The notes below the pieces were generated by a model. The model saw only the letters and a list, made by a program, of their open reading frames with translations, was not told the DNA's origin and searched no databases. A program made the position numbers and the translations under genes. Of a stretch of 64,000 nt of DNA, positions 8,885 to 17,822 are shown piece after piece. Each line of letters opens with the position of its first letter. The stretch's first letter is position 1. This stretch comes from Bacteriovoracaceae bacterium UBA3083. GTDB taxonomy: Bacteria > Bdellovibrionota > Bacteriovoracia > Bacteriovoracales > Bacteriovoracaceae. Location of the stretch: the NCBI GenBank assembly GCA_002366565.1, contig DFBJ01000007.1, positions 223,020-287,019 of the forward strand. Direction: 5' to 3'.

Positions 8885-9619
8885 ATGCAAATACATATGC
8901 CCAACGAAATATTTATAGAGCTTATTGGTCCCGTTAACTTTTATATTGGAATGGGGATTCAAATTCTCACTGCGTTACTTCTAGGAGGCCTTGTTGGACT
9001 TGACCGTGAGCGTAAGATGAAGTCTGCCGGGATTAAAACTAACGTTCTTATCTGCCTTGGTGCATGTCTTTATACTGCTATTTCACTTATTTTAGTAACA
9101 GAGAGCTCAAATACAGATATTTCAAGGATTCCCGCTCAAATTGTAAGTGGTATTGGTTTTCTTGGTGCCGGTGCAATTATACAAAGTAGAGGGCACGTTA
9201 TTGGTCTAACTACTGCAGCTACAATTTGGGTTGTTGCAGCAATTGGACTTACTATTGGTGCTGGTTACCCATTTGTAGCAATCCTATTCACATTAACAAT
9301 CCTAATTATCTTAAAGTTACTAAACCCAATTTATAACTTCATTATGCTTGAAAAAGATAATAAGCCTTACCATATTGAAATTCTTTCTCATGGACGTGTT
9401 AAGCAACAAGTAAAACAAATGATTCTTCATGAAGTTAATGACATTAGTCAATTAAGTGAAGAGGTTGTTAATGTTGAGACAGATGAAAGAATATTACATG
9501 CTTATATTTCTATTCATCCATCAAGAATGAAGTTTCTTAATAAAGAACTTAAGGCCATTTTAAAGGTTGAGAAAGTTAACTTCTATATAACTGATTATGA
9601 TCCGACAAACGATGACTAG
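8885..9619 (+). CDS. MgtC/SapB family membrane protein
   Basis: 244 residues. Four or five transmembrane helices occupy the first 155 residues, with the family hallmark GGLVGLDRERK followed by KSAGIKTNVLICLGA and GIGFLGAGAII. The C-terminal 85 residues form a soluble ACT-like domain. MgtC proteins are tied to magnesium homeostasis and, in pathogens, survival in host vacuoles (known). The start has AAGG upstream; a second ATG four codons in is possible. Its stop overlaps that of the convergent crystallin-domain gene by 4 bp (CTAG). Confidence 0.88.
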   Translation: MQIHMPNEIFIELIGPVNFYIGMGIQILTALLLGGLVGLDRERKMKSAGIKTNVLICLGACLYTAISLILVTESSNTDISRIPAQIVSGIGFLGAGAIIQSRGHVIGLTTAATIWVVAAIGLTIGAGYPFVAILFTLTILIILKLLNPIYNFIMLEKDNKPYHIEILSHGRVKQQVKQMILHEVNDISQLSEEVVNVETDERILHAYISIHPSRMKFLNKELKAILKVEKVNFYITDYDPTNDD

Positions 9620-10791
9620 AGTGTAGCCACTTTAAAAGTTAATACACCGTCATTGTAACTTTGAGTTACTTCCTTAGAATTTAGTAGCTCTTCTGTTGGA
9701 ATCTTCTTAGAAAAGACTTCACTTCTACTAGATTGATTCTTTGTACCATCTTCAGATTCTACAGAGTCTGAAAACTTTCTAGTCAAAGTTATTGAAAGGC
9801 TTCTTCCTTGTGCCGTTAGGCGCACATTTTCTTTTTCGTATTCAGGAACTTCAAGATTGATTTCATAAGCTCCCTCTAGTTTTGTTATGGTAGGGTCTAA
9901 AGCTGTAATAGTGTAAAAACCATTCTCGTCTTTATTTTCAATATTTGCTTTGAACTTCATTTGACTATTTACGAGAGAGTTAATCTGATTTGTAAATTTA
10001 TTTTTAATTCTATCAAGAACACTCTGATGCTCTTTCGATATACTGTTATACTTTTCTTTGAAGCTTTTATCTTCTTGTAGAAGTATATCTTTATGTTGGG
10101 CCGTCATGTTTTGCATTTCGGCCATCTGAATATTTTCTAACTCTTTTCGTTGAGCTTTTAACTTATAGTTTTGATCTATAAGTTCTTTTTCATGTTCCAT
10201 TACTATGTTTGCATTCTTTCTAGCGTAGTCTTTTTCGGCACTTTTTTGTTGTATCTGATGAACTCTTTCTTGGTTTAGAAGTTTACGATCATTCTCAATA
10301 CTTTTTTCATCTGCTTGTATTTTATTTTGAAATGTTGTCTGTGAAACACGCTCTAAGTGTTCGCTCTCAAGTCTTCTGAGAGTGTCCTGAGTGTTTGTAT
10401 TGATGTCAGCTGCTATTGAGTTAACCTTTTCAAAAGTATCGTTGTACTTATTCTCATAGGTTGAATTTAGATCTTTGATTTTTTCTTGATTGAACTTGTT
10501 TAGCTTTTCTTGCTCTTTATCTAACTTTTTCTTTGAGTCATCAAAGCTCATTTTGATATTGCTTAGCCTTTCTTGTTTTTGAACTAATTGCTCAGCAATT
10601 TCAGCTTCATTTTGATCTCTGATATCTAGTAACTCAGTCTCTCCATTAAGTCTTTCATTGTACTTTCTTTCGTCATACATTTTATCGAGACTTTCAATCT
10701 CTTTTTCACGAGAAGCAATTAGGTTTCTTTGAGAGTCGTTTAATCTCTCTAGTTGTTTCTTTGAAAAACTTAAGTCACTATCTATCTTCAT
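9616..10791 (-). CDS. Coiled-coil protein with C-terminal alpha-crystallin/Hsp20-like domain
   Basis: 391 residues from the ATG at 10791. This start forms an ATGA overlap with the stop of the upstream gene and is preceded by GGAG. An upstream-extended frame exists but only runs through the neighbour. Residues about 5-280 are an almost unbroken, charged coiled coil with no Cys. The last roughly 95 residues read AYEINLEVPEYEKENVRL, then ALTRKF-like strands and a VLTFKV end, as in an alpha-crystallin (small heat-shock) domain. The combination is unusual for sHSPs, which normally have a short N-terminal arm. A scaffold or holdase role is inference. Last gene of a three-gene overlapping unit. Confidence 0.75.
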   Translation of the reverse strand: MKIDSDLSFSKKQLERLNDSQRNLIASREKEIESLDKMYDERKYNERLNGETELLDIRDQNEAEIAEQLVQKQERLSNIKMSFDDSKKKLDKEQEKLNKFNQEKIKDLNSTYENKYNDTFEKVNSIAADINTNTQDTLRRLESEHLERVSQTTFQNKIQADEKSIENDRKLLNQERVHQIQQKSAEKDYARKNANIVMEHEKELIDQNYKLKAQRKELENIQMAEMQNMTAQHKDILLQEDKSFKEKYNSISKEHQSVLDRIKNKFTNQINSLVNSQMKFKANIENKDENGFYTITALDPTITKLEGAYEINLEVPEYEKENVRLTAQGRSLSITLTRKFSDSVESEDGTKNQSSRSEVFSKKIPTEELLNSKEVTQSYNDGVLTFKVATL

Positions 10792-11087
10792 TTTTGTGCT
10801 AATACTCCAGAGTTTTCTTCGGGACCAGGGCATAACTCTTTTTGATTTCCTGTGTGTCCAACACACATCCATGATCTTAGTAGATCAACTTTTAAAGAGT
10901 TGTTACCTCCATGATAGCTAATATAGCTGACTGGGTCCAATGTTGAAGTTACTAAGTATCCATTTTTATCTATTGGCATTCTTAACTTAGACTTAACATA
11001 ATATTGATAAACTCTATATTCAGCATTGGCATAACTTGAAAAAAGTAATGTGATAAATAATATCTTAATGAAGAGTAGGGTTCTCAT
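10788..11087 (-). CDS. Small exported hypothetical protein, 99 aa
   Basis: Unknown family. The signal peptide (MRTLLFIKILFITLLFSSYANA) is clear. The ATG at 11087 is preferred over the TTG directly ahead because GGGAG then sits 8 nt upstream. The mature protein is about 77 residues with two cysteines (WMCVGH, ELCPGP) that may form a disulfide, and a conserved-looking TSTLDPVSYISYHGG segment. Its 5' end overlaps the upstream gene and its stop overlaps the start of the coiled-coil/crystallin gene, so all three are translationally linked. Confidence 0.75.
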   Translation of the reverse strand: MRTLLFIKILFITLLFSSYANAEYRVYQYYVKSKLRMPIDKNGYLVTSTLDPVSYISYHGGNNSLKVDLLRSWMCVGHTGNQKELCPGPEENSGVLAQK

Positions 11088-11370
11088 CAAGTATTCTCCC
11101 TTCTACTAAATTTAAAAATGCTGAAATAAATAAGTTTCTCTCGCTATCATTCATTGAGAAGATAACAGTTTTTTGTCTCTCAAGAGATCTATGTTCTGAG
11201 ACTCTTTTTAGGATTTTTTGCGCTTTCTTTTTTTCTACGTCAGTTAGCTTTTTAGCTTGTTCTTTATGTGTATTTATCCAAGAACTTTCAATGATAGGAT
11301 AGTGTCCGTGTGTAGCCATTTCTATTAGTGAATTCATTGATGGGGACTTTCTTTGGGTTAAATTGTTCAA
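11065..11370 (-). CDS. Hypothetical cytoplasmic protein, TTG start, 101 aa
   Basis: No recognised domain. The chain is helical and basic with a Lys/Glu-rich centre (EKKKAQKILKRV). The TTG start is favoured over the ATG eleven codons later because AGGAGA lies about 5-6 nt ahead of TTG, while nothing resembling a ribosome site precedes the ATG. It is the first gene of the overlapping unit that ends with the alpha-crystallin fusion; the next gene begins inside its last codons. Confidence 0.65.
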   Translation of the reverse strand: MNNLTQRKSPSMNSLIEMATHGHYPIIESSWINTHKEQAKKLTDVEKKKAQKILKRVSEHRSLERQKTVIFSMNDSERNLFISAFLNLVEGRILDENPTLH

Positions 11371-11620
11371 GCGTTTCTCCTGTTTAACAATCTCATATAA
11401 ATCTTATAAAATTACTGGAGGGACATTTAGCGGGTAAGTTTTGCTTTTTGGCTATAATTAACAAAAATCAGCATGTTACGAAGAAAATAATTATTTTAAT
11501 TGTGATATTTACTTAGTTTTCACACATATAGTTGAAAGGCGTTAGTGTTTATGTGTAAAATAGTAGAGAATTATGTGAGCTTATGAAGAGCTCAACTCAT
11601 TTTACTCAAGGAAGATAGAA

Positions 11621-12565
11621 ATGGTCAGGTATTTAGTCTCTCTAATATCTCTTACATTAACTTTAAATACTTTTGCACTTGTTGATTATTCACAGTCTGA
11701 AACCTCTTCAGTTCGCCCTAAACCACGTGCGAGGGCCCCTAGAAAAGCATCAGGAATGATACAAAGAAGTGCACCAACAAAATCAACAAGCGGAAGTGGA
11801 TCAACTATTTTTGGTGGTGATTTTGAGCTTCAAGCTTTATATGATCATCAGTCTATTAGTGAAAGTCAGACTTCTGGTGATTTTCAAAAATTAACTCTAT
11901 CAGGACATTTTCAAACACAATACAATCTTTATATGGATTTCTCATATTGGGCAGCAACTTCTGAGTTAAAAAATAGTGAAGGAGAAGATGAGTCTTTAGA
12001 GAATGAGAATGGTAGATTGAAGTTCATTCTTGGTTTCAATTGGCTACGTTTTGGTAGTGCTCAGGAAATGGCTACGGTCGACCTTTATGGTGGAGCCTTA
12101 TTTAAAGGAAGTGGTGGCGTTGCAAGTACTAGGACTGATAAAGTTATCGGTGTTGAGACTTCAAAAAGATTTTACAACTTCGCTCTAGCTCTTGGTTATG
12201 AATACCACATTACTGGTACTCCTAGTGCAGAAAGTGAAAGTGCTATCGGAAATATTAATATACTCAAAACATCATTAGGGTGGATGGTATCAAATGATAT
12301 TAGTTTTACACTAGAAGGTGGAATGGTTAAGCTTGCCAGCAATGACAATCCAGACAGAGTGAATAAAATTGATGAAGAAGTAGAATTTTCATATGTTAGG
12401 CCTACTGTAATTTTAGGTCTTTCTCCAAATGTAGGCCTAGAGATGGGTGGAGTATTTAGAACAAGACGTGCTCAAAACACAAACTCTCTTGTAAGTGCTA
12501 AACTTTGGAATATTCCAGGAGCGTATGGTAACTCACTTTTTGCTGGTTTAAAAATTACAATCTAA
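11621..12565 (+). CDS. Predicted outer-membrane beta-barrel protein, 314 aa
   Basis: Not assigned to a named family. A signal peptide (MVRYLVSLISLTLTLNTFA) is followed by a Pro/Arg/Ser-rich linker to about residue 65, then alternating hydrophobic and polar strands with frequent Gly and aromatic residues to the C-terminus (GNSLFAGLKITI), typical of an outer-membrane barrel. AAGGAAG lies upstream of the ATG. The 250-base upstream gap contains TATAAT at 11453-11458 without a good -35. The next gene follows after 7 nt, so they are likely co-transcribed. Confidence 0.65.
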   Translation: MVRYLVSLISLTLTLNTFALVDYSQSETSSVRPKPRARAPRKASGMIQRSAPTKSTSGSGSTIFGGDFELQALYDHQSISESQTSGDFQKLTLSGHFQTQYNLYMDFSYWAATSELKNSEGEDESLENENGRLKFILGFNWLRFGSAQEMATVDLYGGALFKGSGGVASTRTDKVIGVETSKRFYNFALALGYEYHITGTPSAESESAIGNINILKTSLGWMVSNDISFTLEGGMVKLASNDNPDRVNKIDEEVEFSYVRPTVILGLSPNVGLEMGGVFRTRRAQNTNSLVSAKLWNIPGAYGNSLFAGLKITI

Positions 12566-12572
12566 GGATAAT

Positions 12573-13454
12573 ATGAGCTTTAAAAAAGACTTCTATTTTT
12601 GCTATGAATGCAAAAATCATGTCGAAAATTTAGAAGACTTACTCTTTGTTGAAGCTGATACTTCAAGATCTTTTTGTTCCGAAAAGTGTATTGAGGCTTA
12701 CTTTACTCCAATCACAAATTTCTATGAATCTATAGAAAAGAAATTAAGAAAAAAATATGCTGTAGAAACTGAAGAGTGCTTAGAGTTTTTATCGGATGTT
12801 ACAATTATGGAGAAGTCTATGACAGCTCCTGATGAAATTTGGCATTACGAAAATTCTATAAATGAAAATATATATACATTTATAAATAAGGTTTCAATTA
12901 AAGAAGAGCGACCTTTTTATGTAATTATTCTATGTACTATCTATGATACTTACCCAGGCTATGTTCTACTTTCCACGATAACGGAGAGTAAATTCCTAAT
13001 GGAAGAGTTTCGTATTGGAGAGGAAGTCAACCTTGCTGAACACTTTAGTGACGACCAAGAAGTAGAAGGCATAGATATTTCAACTGATGAAGTTGAAAGT
13101 ATTGAACAGAAAAAATCTGAAATTTTAGCGAGCCATATAGAGCTTCATTCTCCGGCTGATATTCCAGTAGAGAGCTATGAGCTGTATGATGAATATATTG
13201 AAGCGACAATGGATAGTCCGGATGAAATCTTTAAAAATAAGGATAAGGCCGGAGATACTATTTATACCTACATTAAAGCATTTGATAAGGACGGAGTTTC
13301 GTTCTTCTATTTTGTTCTTTGTATGAGAATTGATTCAGCTTCAGAAGATGCTCAAGAATTAATCATTCCAATCCTAAATTTCCCAACAGTTGATGGCGAT
13401 CTTTATAAAAGTTACCATCAAGGAGAGCAAGTCTCTGGTGCTCTTAAAAATTAA
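12573..13454 (+). CDS. Hypothetical protein with N-terminal zinc-ribbon-like cysteines
   Basis: 293 residues, no signal peptide. The N-terminus has C10-x2-C13 and C35-x3-C39 (FCYEC, FCSEKC), a probable structural zinc knuckle. The rest appears as two repeats of a similar acidic domain: residues about 85-150 and 200-290 share a D-E-I/F...N...IYTFI/IYTYI-K pattern followed by FYVIILC/FYFVLCM. This internal duplication suggests a two-domain binding protein. Function unknown; the Zn proposal is inference. It ends in a 4-bp stop overlap with the convergent lipoprotein gene. Confidence 0.65.
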   Translation: MSFKKDFYFCYECKNHVENLEDLLFVEADTSRSFCSEKCIEAYFTPITNFYESIEKKLRKKYAVETEECLEFLSDVTIMEKSMTAPDEIWHYENSINENIYTFINKVSIKEERPFYVIILCTIYDTYPGYVLLSTITESKFLMEEFRIGEEVNLAEHFSDDQEVEGIDISTDEVESIEQKKSEILASHIELHSPADIPVESYELYDEYIEATMDSPDEIFKNKDKAGDTIYTYIKAFDKDGVSFFYFVLCMRIDSASEDAQELIIPILNFPTVDGDLYKSYHQGEQVSGALKN

Positions 13455-14116
13455 AAGACCTTAAAGACATACTGGCCAACACTTTTGAAGGCTGAGCAGT
13501 AAGAAGAATCATTGTATTGATCTAAAAACTGAGAACAGTAAATATAGGCATCAGGAGATAGAACATATTGATAGAATGGAGAAGGGTAGAAATACGCCTT
13601 GTCCTTCATAACCATTGCTCCTGTAATAGAGAAATTAGTGTATCCTGTTCTGTTTGTATAAAGAGTCACTTTATAAATTGTTTTTGAATCAGATATCATT
13701 AAACATCTTGGCTCACCAATATAGACAGATGAACTTCCACTATTATGAGTAGGTATGATACAGACTTGAGAGTCTGTTATTGGTGTCTTAACTTGAATCC
13801 AAACATCTTTCTTATTTGTGCTTTGGCAAAGAGTGTATTCTCCAAGGTGTGAGTGACTTTCAGTAAAACCTGAAACGCCATCTTCTGACCATGAACAATG
13901 AGCAATCTCAGTTGGGATTGTAGACTCATCAGTTGAAGTATCATCTGTAGAACTATCTGAACCTCCTACTGTGACCGTTCCGGTAGTAGAAGTAGGGTTC
14001 GATATATAGGAACCTGTTGTATCGTATGTACTAGATGAATACGCTGTTCTTCTATCCCTTGCGGTATCACAAGAAACAAGAGTTATAGCAATAAGTAGTA
14101 GCGAAATCATTTTCAT
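13451..14116 (-). CDS. Predicted lipoprotein, 221 aa
   Basis: Signal peptide with a good lipobox: MKMISLLLIAITLVSC, lipidated Cys16 expected. A Ser/Thr/Asp-rich low-complexity linker (residues about 25-65) tethers a C-terminal beta-rich domain with six cysteines that may pair in the periplasm. No Asp at +2 retention call is made, although residue 17 is Asp, which in enterobacteria would favour inner-membrane retention. No family recognised. Confidence 0.7.
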   Translation of the reverse strand: MKMISLLLIAITLVSCDTARDRRTAYSSSTYDTTGSYISNPTSTTGTVTVGGSDSSTDDTSTDESTIPTEIAHCSWSEDGVSGFTESHSHLGEYTLCQSTNKKDVWIQVKTPITDSQVCIIPTHNSGSSSVYIGEPRCLMISDSKTIYKVTLYTNRTGYTNFSITGAMVMKDKAYFYPSPFYQYVLSPDAYIYCSQFLDQYNDSSYCSAFKSVGQYVFKVF

Positions 14117-14223
14117 ATTTATTTTCCTAAGATAAAATCAAACCTCATCTATCTTATCGAATATTATACAAAAAATTTTAGGATTTTTCTTCAGTTTACG
14201 CATAAGTTGCCGAAAAGTCGTGT

Positions 14224-15510
14224 ATGAAGGCAATAATTCTCTTCTTCCTTATATTGATTTCAATTGCTACGGCAGTTGTTTTAGGTGCATTCGCTCCCTA
14301 CCACTTTTATAACAAAGCGCTGTACTCTGGTATAGATTCCCGTTTCTATAAAATAGGGAAGACTAGTGATACATTCCATAAAGGAAGTTACTACAATATC
14401 GACCCAATGAAGTCTGTATCTTCAGAAGCTAAAGATTTATGGGAGACATTTCACTTCGTTGATTTTGAAATTCCTCTTCCTGTAAGACATCCAATGTTTG
14501 TATTATTACCTCTTATAGAAAGAAGAAAAGATAGGCCTGTTCTAGGTGCTGTATTCAAAACTCGCGGTGGACAAGAAGTCTCTAGCTTTAAAGTTCTAGA
14601 GTCATTTAAATTTGATAAAAGAGTTGAGCATCATAAGTTATTAGAGTTGCCCTTCTTTAAAAACTATTTATTAACTATAGATGATAAAGTTCTGTGGAAA
14701 GATCTATTTACCAGAGATTTAAATATACCTTCTGGAAAATTATTTGATCTAAACTTTTGGAAAAGTCTGTGGAGAATTTCATATCAAGAGTTGGTATACA
14801 ATCTTTATATTCTACAGTTAAGGTCTGAATTTTTTCCACATAATGCAACTAACCTTTCATATTATACTAATAAAAGCTTTGGGGTTATCGAACTTGTTGA
14901 TGGGCATAAATTAGAATTAGGTCTTGAAGAGATTTTTCGTACTGAAATTTTTTACGTATATAGAAATGGTTTTATTCACAAATTCTTTTTGAAGACGCGA
15001 CATGATCATTTAATATCTGATTCTATTAGAAAGAGAATGATGAACACTTTAGAGTATAAGCCTAGTGATGAAGCATCTTCAATTGAAATATATGCCCGCT
15101 ATAAAGCTCTTCCGTACTATAAGAGAGTATCTCAAGAAGGAATGATATATTTATATGCTGGTTGGAGTCATGTCACAGGTAAGAAAGAGTTTCTTAAGGA
15201 AATGATTCAATTCCTTGAAAGAGGTAATAATTCATATAGCTACTTAGCTCCTCTATATGATTATTCATTCAAACAGTTTGGGACAAACTTCTCAATCATT
15301 AAAGATAACTTAAAAGAAAGCGCTAATGAGAGAGTAAAGCGTAAGGCACTTGAAGAAGAGAGAAGGCAAGACGATACTATAAAGAATTCGAAATCTTCTG
15401 ACTTTGATGGAGATTTTGAAAATGAAGATAAGAAAGTCGAATATTTCTTAAAAAAAGCAAAAGAGTCTGACGAGTACGAAGAAGATAAGAATATTCTTTT
15501 TAAAGATTAG
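14224..15510 (+). CDS. Membrane-anchored hypothetical protein, 428 aa
   Basis: Unknown family. One N-terminal hydrophobic helix (residues 3-25) without a clear cleavage site, so a signal anchor, then a long soluble part rich in Tyr, Phe and Lys. The C-terminal 60 residues are highly charged and probably disordered (EERRQDD and acidic tail). The ribosome site before ATG is poor. It ends in a 4-bp stop overlap with the next leftward gene. Confidence 0.6.
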   Translation: MKAIILFFLILISIATAVVLGAFAPYHFYNKALYSGIDSRFYKIGKTSDTFHKGSYYNIDPMKSVSSEAKDLWETFHFVDFEIPLPVRHPMFVLLPLIERRKDRPVLGAVFKTRGGQEVSSFKVLESFKFDKRVEHHKLLELPFFKNYLLTIDDKVLWKDLFTRDLNIPSGKLFDLNFWKSLWRISYQELVYNLYILQLRSEFFPHNATNLSYYTNKSFGVIELVDGHKLELGLEEIFRTEIFYVYRNGFIHKFFLKTRHDHLISDSIRKRMMNTLEYKPSDEASSIEIYARYKALPYYKRVSQEGMIYLYAGWSHVTGKKEFLKEMIQFLERGNNSYSYLAPLYDYSFKQFGTNFSIIKDNLKESANERVKRKALEEERRQDDTIKNSKSSDFDGDFENEDKKVEYFLKKAKESDEYEEDKNILFKD

Positions 15511-16379
15511 AACTTATATGAGATTCCTGCAAAAAGACTAACTCCTGAGAGAGATTCTATACTGATCTCTGAGCCTGAAGCAGTCTCAATTGGTTCAAGC
15601 TCTGTTACCTTGATAGATCTGACGGAGAGACCTGCAAATGCTCCTAGCTTTGAATAAGGAAGAATTCTTGCAATTCCACCGAAGCTATATCCATAAAGAA
15701 CACCATTTGATTTTTGTTCTCCTCCTCCCTGAATAACTTGAAAGTCTCCCGAGAAAAGTAATCCACCAAACGCAGATATAGACATATATCTGTAATTGAA
15801 AATTGAATAATAGAGATTGGCCTCAATTGCTAGAGACTTAGCAGCTATATCTTCATTTGATGCTGAAAAGTATGTTAGTCCAAATCCCCATGATGTTTTC
15901 TTGTTAGGGGCTCTATGTTCCATTTGAAGTGCTAATACACTAAATAGTGTACTCTCTTCTCCAAATTCACTGGAGTACTCTTGCCATGCTTCACCAGCGG
16001 CTGCCTGACCAAGTGAGACTGTAAAGTAATTATTTTCTGATAGTTTGTCTTGATCTGTTTGAAAGGTTAACTCTACATCGTGTTCTGTGATTTTTGGTGT
16101 ATTGATTCCACCCTGATTGAGGTCGTTTAGCAGAGCAATATCTTTTATTTGAATATATGCAACTCTTCCTGAAACAATTACTGGTAGTATTGTTCCATCC
16201 TGTTTTTCAACTTCTCCAACCTTAATTTTCTTACCATAAGAAATGTAACCAATTGGTGCTGTTAACTTTTGATCTGAGAAGATAACTGCCTTAGAGACAC
16301 TTATAACGGCAATCTGTGCAGCAAGTACTTGTGAGCAAAAGATAAATAGAAGTGTCGAAAGAACAATTTTTAATTTCAT
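15507..16379 (-). CDS. Exported protein: SH3-like N-domain plus outer-membrane barrel
   Basis: 290 residues from ATG 16379, chosen because it starts the signal peptide (MKLKIVLSTLLFIFCSQVLAA); the longer frame begins at a TTG. After the signal, residues about 22-80 resemble a small SH3-like fold (IGYISYGKKIKVGEV, GRVAYIQIKDI). The remainder alternates polar and hydrophobic residues and ends SLFAGISYKF, a terminal Phe like an outer-membrane barrel. Function unknown. Convergent 4-bp stop overlap with the previous gene. Confidence 0.6.
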   Translation of the reverse strand: MKLKIVLSTLLFIFCSQVLAAQIAVISVSKAVIFSDQKLTAPIGYISYGKKIKVGEVEKQDGTILPVIVSGRVAYIQIKDIALLNDLNQGGINTPKITEHDVELTFQTDQDKLSENNYFTVSLGQAAAGEAWQEYSSEFGEESTLFSVLALQMEHRAPNKKTSWGFGLTYFSASNEDIAAKSLAIEANLYYSIFNYRYMSISAFGGLLFSGDFQVIQGGGEQKSNGVLYGYSFGGIARILPYSKLGAFAGLSVRSIKVTELEPIETASGSEISIESLSGVSLFAGISYKF

Positions 16380-16523
16380 TAATAAAATTATATTCTGAAA
16401 ACTACCTGATTTCAAACATTTGTGAAGGGAAACTATTGCTTCATGAAAATATGACTATAATGGGTTGAGTAGAGTAGGTTTTCATTATAAATTACTAAAA
16501 ACACGTAAAATAATGAGGCCCAA

Positions 16524-17822
16524 ATGAGATTTCCAGGTAAGAGAAAAACGAAGCACTATTTTCCCGTTACAGATTCTGGAAGGATCTCTTTTGATACAGA
16601 TTTTTCAAGAAAAGAAAATATATATCTTGTTGGAATTGATCAACTACTTGTTGATATTGAAGTTGAGGTAGATGAAGAATTTTTAGAGAAATATGGAATC
16701 ATTAAGGGAGAGTCTTGTGTTCTGCCAAATGATATAGTTGAAGAAATTTATCAATCCCTTGCAAAAGAAAATAGAATAATAGGTGAGTATGCCGGTGGTG
16801 CGATTGGTAATACGTTACATAACTACTCTATACTTTCTGATGATAAATCTGTCGCTCTAGGAACCATCTGTAAAAATATACACGTTGGTGACTACGCATT
16901 TAAATATATTTGTACAACAAGCTCTAAAGTAGACTTTTCTCACTTACAGCCTAAAGAAGGAAATATGGCACGAGCCATGTGTTTTCTTACACCGGATAGA
17001 GAGAGAAGTTTTGCTATAGGTAAAGGGATTATGAATGAACTCTCTAGTGAGTATGTCCCTGAACATATTGTTGCAGGGGCTAGTTCTCTTCTTATATCAA
17101 CTTACTTACTTAGAGATGAATCTTCACCTTTATTTAACGCTACAATGAAAGCTCTAGAGATTGCTAAAAAAGCAAATGTTCCTGTTATATTATCATTAGG
17201 GACATCTAGTCTTGTAGAAGAAAAGAGAGACTTCTTTTTAAAAATAGTGAAGGATTACGTATCTATTTTAGCAATGAATGAACAAGAGGCTTCAGCTTTA
17301 TTCAATGAAACAGATCCATTACTTGCAGGAGAAAAATCTCTCGATTACGTCGATATGACTCTATTGACTGTTGGGAAAAGAGGACTTTATATTTGTGCCT
17401 ATGTTGACGAGAGTATGGCAAGAGAAACTAAGGATATGATTCATACTAAATCTATCCCTGAGTATAATAAATATGAATACTCAAGAGCAATGAAGAAGTC
17501 GAAGTGTAGTAATCCAATAAAAATCTATACTCATATAAACCCATATATGGGTGGCCCAGGTGAAATTAAAAACACTAATGGGGCAGGTGATGCTGCTCTA
17601 GCTGCATTACTACATGATATTTCAGCTAATTTTTATCATAGAGAGTTAGTACCTAACTCACCAAAACATGAGTCAGATTTCTTGACATACTCTTCAATCC
17701 ACCAAGTGTGTAAATATGCAAATAGAGTGAGTTATGAAGTTTTAAAGCAGAATTCTCCAAGGCTTTATCAAGGACTTCCAACAAAAGAGAAGTCCTTAGA
17801 AGAAAGCTATTGGGATCTTTAA
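16524..17822 (+). CDS. gsk: Inosine/guanosine kinase Gsk
   Basis: PfkB-family nucleoside kinase that phosphorylates inosine and guanosine in purine salvage. The 432 residues resemble enterobacterial Gsk along the whole length: the N-terminus MRFPGKRKTKHYFPV, the GGAIGNTLHNYS segment, the VSILAMNE segment, the phosphate loop NTNGAGDAA with catalytic Asp356, and the end SLEESYWD, all match my memory of E. coli Gsk. GAGG lies 6 nt before the ATG; TATAAT at 16456-16461 may be the -10. Such a close match in an otherwise distant genome may reflect transfer. It stands alone, with convergent overlap to the next gene. Confidence 0.93.
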   Translation: MRFPGKRKTKHYFPVTDSGRISFDTDFSRKENIYLVGIDQLLVDIEVEVDEEFLEKYGIIKGESCVLPNDIVEEIYQSLAKENRIIGEYAGGAIGNTLHNYSILSDDKSVALGTICKNIHVGDYAFKYICTTSSKVDFSHLQPKEGNMARAMCFLTPDRERSFAIGKGIMNELSSEYVPEHIVAGASSLLISTYLLRDESSPLFNATMKALEIAKKANVPVILSLGTSSLVEEKRDFFLKIVKDYVSILAMNEQEASALFNETDPLLAGEKSLDYVDMTLLTVGKRGLYICAYVDESMARETKDMIHTKSIPEYNKYEYSRAMKKSKCSNPIKIYTHINPYMGGPGEIKNTNGAGDAALAALLHDISANFYHRELVPNSPKHESDFLTYSSIHQVCKYANRVSYEVLKQNSPRLYQGLPTKEKSLEESYWDL

